Shown: positions 58,373 through 64,000 of the stretch, in pieces | Numbering within the stretch: position 1 is the first letter of the stretch | How the letters are laid out: each line of letters opens with the position of its first letter | Assembly: GCA_910890315.1 (NCBI GenBank) | Contig: CAJVGD010000016.1 | Location: 124,001 to 188,000, forward strand | Reading direction: 5' to 3' | Source of the DNA: Serendipita indica DSM 11827 | Lineage: Eukaryota > Basidiomycota > Agaricomycetes > Sebacinales > Serendipitaceae | DNA: 64,000 bases | Translations under genes and position numbers: made by a program | The notes under the pieces: model-generated | Told to the model about the DNA's origin: nothing | Database searches by the model: none | The model's input: only the letters and a program-made list of their open reading frames with translations

Positions 58373-60544
58373 ATGTCCCTTTGTGTATCCGTTCGACCAC
58401 TTTCTCGTACCCTTTATCTCCATGGCACCCCAGACGCTGCGTACGCCCAGTCCATCTCCTATGCGCTTGGAAACTGATGTTGCCGTAGCACTTTTTACTC
58501 TCTTTCTGGAACGGTCGAGCTGTCTCTCGATTCGTCCGCAGCCACTTCTGCCTCACTCCTTCTGACCTCTCTCGTTGTCAAATTTGTCGGTCGATCGCAG
58601 CATACCCAACATGACAAGGATGCAATATTTTCCCCTCTCCATGGTAAAGACCGCCTCACACTTTGTTCCGTCACTCGGGAGCTCGTCGACGAACCGACAA
58701 TGCTCGACTTTACCAACACCTCGTATTCAGGGGACGCCGCACGCTATAGCGTTCTCTTTGACCTCCATTCTATTCCCGGATGGCTTCCCCCTTCGGCCGT
58801 CGCCAAACACGCAATCGCGAATGACGACGAGCTCAGCGATATCTTGGCGTGTTCCGAGACGACATATAGTCTTACAGTACACGCGACCTACAAGGTTATC
58901 GAGGCCGCACATAGTGACGGTCTGCTCCAAGCCGACAATGCCACAGATTCAGAGGGGCTTGCATGTCTATTGAATGCGTGCAACCCTCTATCAAGTTTGT
59001 CTACCGCGCTCAGCTCTAGCAGCCGTTCTTATGGACCAGGTCCAGCATACAACGCAGTAAACACGCAGGATATGGATATTGTGGCTTCACTTCCGACTTG
59101 TGCGGCTACCGACGTTGTACCTATTACAGTTACGCGCCTTCTCGTTCCCTCTTCACTCCTTTCATCTCCAGGACCCCGCCAAATTCACCAACCTCCACCA
59201 CCAACTACCAAATACACCATCACTGCACACTCGACACCATCTTCACCCATTCCAGACGAGCTCTGTTCCCGACTGCAACTGGTTGTTTCTACTCCCTCTT
59301 TCCTCAGTACATCGGAAGACAGTCTTGGTTTTGTCGTAAAGATGAGGCTCAAGCCGCAAGAAGGAGAATCGGCGGATGCGGGAACGCTCACCGTCTCTCA
59401 TGTCGATATCGACATTGAGGAACACGCGGCGTTTCGTACTCGTCCAGAAGAGATATTCGTGACCTGTTCACGCGAGTCTGGCGGTGCCAGAATGACGTCT
59501 GAACCCGTTGTCCTCGAATCCACCTCGACAGATTCTCCTAGACAGAACAATAGCCGATGGTGGAGCTCGGCATTGCGAGCCCTCTCATCTTCTTTCTCTT
59601 CACGGCTTGTCGCTGCATCGGACTTTGCACCCCCCTATAGTCAGCCATCTGAGCATCGACGGTCAACCAGTATTAGCAGCCACACCGTCGAGGAAGCAAA
59701 GTGGCGTGTCGCAAGATCTCTTTTACACGAGGATGCCGCTTCATCATTTTGGCTCGACGAGAACGAGACGCCAGATTCCAGCGACGATGATGATGAAGTT
59801 CCCGTCAAGCACGCTCATGCGCTCGGTCAAGACGGCTCGTGGTCGACGATTCGCCTCAATCTCAAGTTGATTAACTCGAATTCCACCACTAGCAAATCAG
59901 AGGGAGGAATCTCGGTCGACTACTCCTCGGGCTCGAGCCCTCAGCGGACGATTGCGCCTTCTTACCATGGTCCATACGCCCGCGTAGCCCACTTGTTACG
60001 TATATCGGCACATGTTGGATATAGGAGAGCAGATGGTACCATTGACGAGCGGATGAAGGATACGGTCCAATTCGAACTTCCACTCCATTTCGTCGTGCGT
60101 CCACCAAGTACACCATCCAGCGAAACTACCCGACAGAGCACTCTCACTACATCTTCATCCACAATTCGGACCAACGTGAATCCATATGCATCGTATGCGA
60201 TGCGCATGCCATCTGTGGGCACATCTGGAGTACCCACGAATGAATTGGACCCTTTGGTATTACCAGCTTATTCTCAAATATTCGATCGAGATGGCGAGCT
60301 GCGTGTCGATACGACCCGAGGCGTTCCCCCACCGTACTGTCCTGCACCCTCGAGTCCGCGTACGGGGGGACCGGACATATCAGATCAATCTTCGGAGACG
60401 GATTCTAGTGCGGATAATGGGAATGCACAGGCCGGTGTAACCCTTCTCGAGGATGGCGTGCTGGTCACGAAGCCGGAGCTGGTACCCATTGGTACAGCAG
60501 TCCTCAGCTGGCAGCATCTCAAATCGCTCATCGAGACTCGATAG
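58373..60544 (+). CDS. Arrestin-like trafficking adaptor
   Basis: The start MSLCVSVRPLSRTLYLHGTP is followed by a 48-bp intron (58441-58488, GTACGC...CCGTAG), which removes an in-frame TGA and joins PDAA to TFYSLSGTVELSLDSS. The pattern RPLSRTLYLHG ... SGTVELSL ... LVVKFVGRSQ is an arrestin N-domain of the fungal ART type. The second half holds long disordered insertions, hydrophobic strands (IRLNLKLINS, ARVAHLLRISAHVGYR, TVQFELPLHFVV) and, near the C-terminus, LPAYSQIFDRDGEL and VPPPYCP. The PPxY motif is the binding site for Rsp5/Nedd4-type ubiquitin ligases. Such adaptors ubiquitinate membrane transporters or receptors. Which cargo it serves is unknown; a pH-response (Rim8/PalF) role cannot be excluded. 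Confidence 0.7.
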
Positions 60545-60794
60545 AGCTACATACGAAATCTCATGATATAACACGAACTACATACTGTATCGTCGACCTA
60601 GTCCAAACCTCACCTTCGCTTCATCTGTATATAGATTACAAAATTCGAGTTTAAGTTGTATTCTCAGCGTGAGATTGTTCTTCAAACGTTAGCGACGGCA
60701 GCTGTATCGCTCCTCTGCTTCCCGCGCCCAATTTCGAATTGCCTGGCATGCATGGGCGTCGTGAAACTCCCCAACTTGATTGTCGCTGACCACA

Positions 60795-62394
60795 ATGCCT
60801 GTCGCTCCAGTCTACCAGGATCCAGAGAACACAGTGATCACATCACACATAGTTCCTGCACTCTTCATCTGGTCTACCGTTGGCATGTTATGCTGCCTCC
60901 CCGTTTTACCGCAGTTTTGGGCAACCCAGATCTTCGCACTGAGATGCCATATCATTATCGTACTCTTACATTGTACTCAAATGATGATAAATGGGTGTGT
61001 TTGGAGTGGTCATGCTCAATACATACCTATTTACACCGAGCTGGGTCTGTACATGCTCTTTATTGCTCATGACCTTTACTCATCCTCATTTTCTAGGTGC
61101 CGCAATCAGCATTCTCTGTCTGGGGGTGCTTCGGGTCAACTATATTTGCTTGTTCAAATTTCTGTGGATTCGCTCGAAGCCTACTGGGAGCCTGTACATC
61201 TACGACAAGGTGAGCTTCAATCCAAGCTTTTCGTCGTACCTCATTCGATTACAGAGGAATTATATTAATCTGATCGACAAATTGATAGTCGGAGCCGGAG
61301 CAGGATCGATCATTCTCTACGGTGCGATACCAGCGAATGCGGGACATCACTGACTGGTAGTAGGTGCCGTTGGAGTGCGTAGTATACTCATTTTCGAAGG
61401 CATAGGTCCAATTACAACCGGTGCGGAGAATCGAGTCCGTGCGCTCTTGCATAGCATCCCAATTCACTGGATTCCGCTCTTTTCATATGCTGGTTACGGT
61501 GGAATGGCTCTGGTCAATCTCTGGAGGTTTCGCCACTCAAACGAATGGATCGCACCCTCGCCTGAAAACCGTTCTCAGCCCCATTCACTTAGCCTAGCTC
61601 AAGTATTGAAACGTGGCCTCGCCATTTCGACGCTTCTCTTAATCGTCCTCATCAGACCTCTCTTTTCACTCTGGTCGACCTTGTGGTACCTCGTGAACGA
61701 TCTTGAAGCATTCCGAACCACTCCTTCTCCAATCGTTCCCAAGAATCAGCTTGTTATATACGGATGGTCTCAAAATGGCCTCGACGCCTACAAACATATC
61801 CCGACAAACATGGCCTTGCCAGACAGACAGAGCGTACTCATGACTGCAAACAACTTCATTCCGCTTCCAGCAATTCACCTTCTCATCTTTTGGGGCACTG
61901 GAAAATATTCGCGGGCATTGTACAATCACTGGTTCTGCCAGTTGTCTACTCTACTCCGCCTATCACGGCTACGAGAAGCGATCAACATGCGCTCAAGGGG
62001 GAGACAAGTCGCCGAGGCGAACACTATTGTCCCTTTTGGAGGAGCGTCAATACCACTAGATAATGTCCCCTCTCGAACCGCGGCTTCATTGAGCTCCGGT
62101 GTTGCGCGTCTGCCTCACATCACTGCTATTTCCCCTTTCCCTGGCGGCAATACCCTGCCTTTGCCATGTGCTCCACCTCCTGCGGCTCCTCCAGACCCGA
62201 TTCGAATGCAAAGTAAGCGACAGGTACCAGTCCAGCCAGCGACTGAGCGGTATGTGTCGGTGCACAAGCATCCACCACCACCAATAGCGAATATCCCTAT
62301 TATGCCAACATCGACCTCGTCCTCAGGCAAAGTTCACAAACTACCCCCATTCCAAACCTCCATCGACACAAAACTCGTTGCTAATGACATGTAA
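60795..62394 (+). CDS. Divergent STE3-like seven-helix receptor
   Basis: The start MPVAPVYQDPENTVITSHIV leads to a first helix (PALFIWSTVGMLCCLPVLPQ), then MMINGCVWSGHAQYIP, LGAAISILCLGVLRVNYICL, LIDKLIVGAGAGSIILY, VRSILIFEGIGPITTG, WIPLFSYAGYGGMALVNLWR, GLAISTLLLIVLIRPLFSLW and NFIPLPAIHLLIFWGTGKYS: about seven hydrophobic segments. The INGxVWSGNA-like and IFEGIG stretches and the basic third loop recall STE3 pheromone receptors of Agaricomycetes, but the LPWHxRxxN motif is replaced by LPVLPQFWATQ, so it is divergent. Introns include about 61205-61230 and 61318-61374. The soluble tail is proline-rich (LPLPCAPPPAAPPDPIRMQS) and ends KLVANDM. Role as a pheromone receptor is inference; another 7TM family is possible. 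Confidence 0.5.
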
Positions 62395-62481
62395 GCAAGA
62401 AACCAGTCTTCTTCCGTCTGCCGACGTAGCCGACGCGGTAGGGAAGGAGGGATCAATGCCAAACCAATCAAAGCCCAAAAC

Positions 62482-62498
62482 GAATCTTGACCATCTAG
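62482..62498 (+). repeat. 17-bp upstream repeat, copy 1
   Basis: GAATCTTGACCATCTAG, identical to the copy at 63572-63588. Each lies about 145 bp before the start codon of one of the two tandem membrane-protein genes. Confidence 0.85.
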
Positions 62499-62645
62499 AA
62501 TCATAATGCGGAATCTGACTGGTCATAGGTTGGCATAATGGGTCGACGGCGTTAAGGGGATTCTACAGCCGTTATCGGATTTGCACCGGAGAAGTCAGGA
62601 TGATAAAAGAGAGACAACCAACGAAGCTCATTGTTATAGTAAACT

Positions 62646-63028
62646 ATGGATCACAGTCCTTTTCTTGAAAAACGTCTTCGCTACAGTAACCGCCCAGAGC
62701 GGATCTCACGCACCGGCACAATCATTCTTGCTTGTTGCCTCGGGCTTGTTTTCATCATTGGTACGTCTTCGCCTTGTACATCATGTACGATTTGTAACGA
62801 TCTCCTCCAGTTCTTGCATTCTTCATTTGGTACCTTCGCCGAAGAAAGCAGCGACGGCTTGCTGCCGACTCAGAGAAGAATACTGCCGACTCTTTAGTCA
62901 GCCCTCCACCACCAAGTCTATGGAAGAGGTTCAAGCATAGGCTCACGAACGCTCCTGGGTATCCAGAACTTCCTAGAGACCCAGCGAGAGCCGGGAAACT
63001 AACGCCTCACTCCCCTTGGGCATTTTAA
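62646..63028 (+). CDS. Small single-pass membrane protein, tandem copy A
   Basis: Family not recognised. Exon 1 starts MDHSPFLEKRLRYSNRPERI and encodes SRTGTIILACCLGLVFII. A 52-bp intron (62760-62811, GTACGT...CTCCAG) joins it to VLAFFIWYLRRRKQRRLAA, completing one membrane helix of about 25 residues (TIILACCLGLVFIIVLAFFI) followed by a strongly basic RRRKQRR stop-transfer. The tail SEKNTADSLVSPPPPSLWKR then FKHRLTNAPGYPELPRDPAR ends SPWAF at 63028. There is no cleavable signal peptide before the helix, so an N-out, C-in anchor is expected from the positive-inside rule. The intron phase and position equal those of copy B, proving they are paralogues rather than chance similarity. Confidence 0.7.
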
Positions 63029-63731
63029 GCTGAAGATTGCAAACCATTAAATAATAATCATATAACTGTTCAATGTATTTCCCGCAGAGTCCCTGCCAAC
63101 GCAGCCATCCTATACACGAGATTAATTTGCAAGGCGTGTGTGAATAACCGAGGGATGGTGGGCCTCCTAGATCCTGTCATCCGTGTTCTGTGAGGCGAAA
63201 CTTAAGTCCACGACTCGCCATCACTTGTCGCTGCCTCATACTTGCGGTCAAGTTTGTATGGCTCTAATCTGCTCCGCCGCTTCGTGCTGGATTCCCAGCG
63301 TGCAGTCGGGACTTCGCTTACTCCAAGACTAGATCGCATTAATTGGCCTCATAATTGATTATTGTATCTTGGGCGTTGGAATCCAACTATCTCGAGTGCA
63401 ATTTACAAATCGCCGCTTCCATGACTCTCCGTCGACATGAAAGAAAGCTCAAGTGTCGTTCATGAGAATGTTTGCGGAAATAAAGGGATAGGAAAACCAT
63501 CCTTCTTGCATCCGCCGCGAGGATAGAGGAAACGCGATTCTTCTCCGGGGAGACTAGTCAAGTTCGCCGAAGAATCTTGACCATCTAGGGACTTAGAATA
63601 GAGGTTGACTAGTGAAATGTTTCACCGACAATTCTTGACCGTTTCTCCAGCTGTCATCGGAATTGTGTCAGTACCACTAGTCCACTAGTAAGATAAAGAG
63701 ACTAGACGGGCGGAAGTCACTACAGTAAACC
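63029..63731. other. Spacer between tandem copies
   Basis: About 700 bp. No gene is recognised. The last 160 bp resemble the upstream DNA of copy A, including a second copy of the 17-bp repeat and a match just before the start (AGTAAAC.ATG). Confidence 0.5.
63572..63588 (+). repeat. 17-bp upstream repeat, copy 2
   Basis: Identical to 62482-62498. It sits at nearly the same distance (144 versus 148 bp) from the next start codon. Confidence 0.85.
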
Positions 63732-64000
63732 ATGCCTTACCATTTGTCCCTCGTGAAGCGTGTTATCTATTATCACACGGATCGCATAAGGATTTCGCGC
63801 ACTGGCACAATCATTCTTGCTTGTTGTCTCGGGGTCGCATTGATCATAAGTACGTCTTCCACTTGAGACTCTATGTGCAAGGAATAACGATACTCTAGTT
63901 CTCACGTTCTTCATTTGGTACCTGCGCCGAAGAAGGCAACGACGGCTTGCTGCGAATGTGAAGAGGGATACTGTTAACCCCCTGATCAGCTCTCCACCAC
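63732..64000 (+). CDS. Small single-pass membrane protein, tandem copy B, 3' end outside window
   Basis: The start MPYHLSLVKRVIYYHTDRIR is followed by ISRTGTIILACCLGVALII. An intron at 63851-63898 (GTACGT...CTCTAG), in the same phase as in copy A, joins ILTFFIWYLRRRRQRRLAA. The tail ANVKRDTVNPLISSPP runs off the window. The RISRTGTIILACCLG block is identical to copy A, while the N-terminal 18 residues and the tail have diverged, so the helix region is the conserved part. Function is unknown. The frame is open to the edge, so the gene appears intact as far as seen. Confidence 0.65.

Noticed and set aside
60545-64000. Pheromone precursor gene near the STE3-like receptor
   Set aside because: I looked for short frames ending in a CaaX box on both sides of the receptor and found none.
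1-64000. Transposons, LTR elements, viral copies or CRISPR arrays
   Set aside because: No transposase, reverse transcriptase, integrase or capsid-like frame, no long terminal repeats and no spaced direct repeats were recognised.

Overview
The window is nuclear DNA of a filamentous fungus. Nearly every gene is split by short introns (about 45-80 bp, GT donor, AG acceptor), genes are densely packed on both strands, and the proteins are fungal. The mix points to a basidiomycete of the Agaricomycetes: a DUF6593-type protein, a multi-pass membrane protein with an NTIQLIGI-type motif, a GH6 cellobiohydrolase, an alginate-lyase-fold secreted enzyme and a divergent STE3-like receptor. A Rhizoctonia/Ceratobasidium relative is possible, but that is inference only. 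I recognised 30 protein-coding genes (two cut by the window ends) and one tRNA. No transposon, retroelement, CRISPR array or viral copy was recognised.

Layout. 0-7.6 kb: 3' part of ORC1 (+), a vacuolar Ca2+/H+ exchanger (-), dipeptidyl peptidase III (+). 7.7-14.2 kb: an accessory-looking block with a secreted GH6 cellobiohydrolase (-), a multi-pass membrane protein (-) and a secreted alginate-lyase-family protein (+); the last two are transcribed divergently from an 86-bp gap. 14.4-25 kb: cell-cycle and housekeeping genes, namely B-type cyclin (-), OLA1 GTPase (-), septin CDC10 (+), a DUF6593 protein (+), clamp-loader subunit RFC5 (+) and a probable cyclin-fold protein (-). 25.5-34.1 kb: RhoGAP protein (-), neutral trehalase (-), tRNA-Thr (-), F-box protein (-). 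35-45.5 kb: secreted beta-propeller/lactonase-like protein (+), the small-RNA methyltransferase HEN1 (+), inositol-pentakisphosphate 2-kinase IPK1 (+), a disordered nuclear-type protein (-), CCDC174 homologue (-) and the DNA-repair nuclease FAN1 (+). 45.5-51.7 kb: phosphoserine aminotransferase SER1 (-), external NADH dehydrogenase with an EF-hand (+), polyadenylation factor CLP1 (-). 53.3-64 kb: a NYN-domain RNA-binding or nuclease-like protein (+), an arrestin-like adaptor (+), a divergent STE3-like 7TM receptor (+), then two tandem copies of a short single-pass membrane protein whose upstream DNA is also duplicated.

The genes do not form one pathway. Themes that recur are DNA replication and repair (ORC1, RFC5, FAN1), cell cycle and cytokinesis (B cyclin, CDC10, RhoGAP), RNA processing (HEN1, CLP1, the NYN protein) and plant-polymer degradation (GH6). 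The least ordinary parts are the tandem membrane-protein pair at the right end, the NYN protein with an altered acidic motif, the fungal HEN1, and the tRNA with a 5-nt intron. Gene ends were taken from conserved motifs and plausible splice sites read by eye, so exon borders not explicitly stated are approximate.
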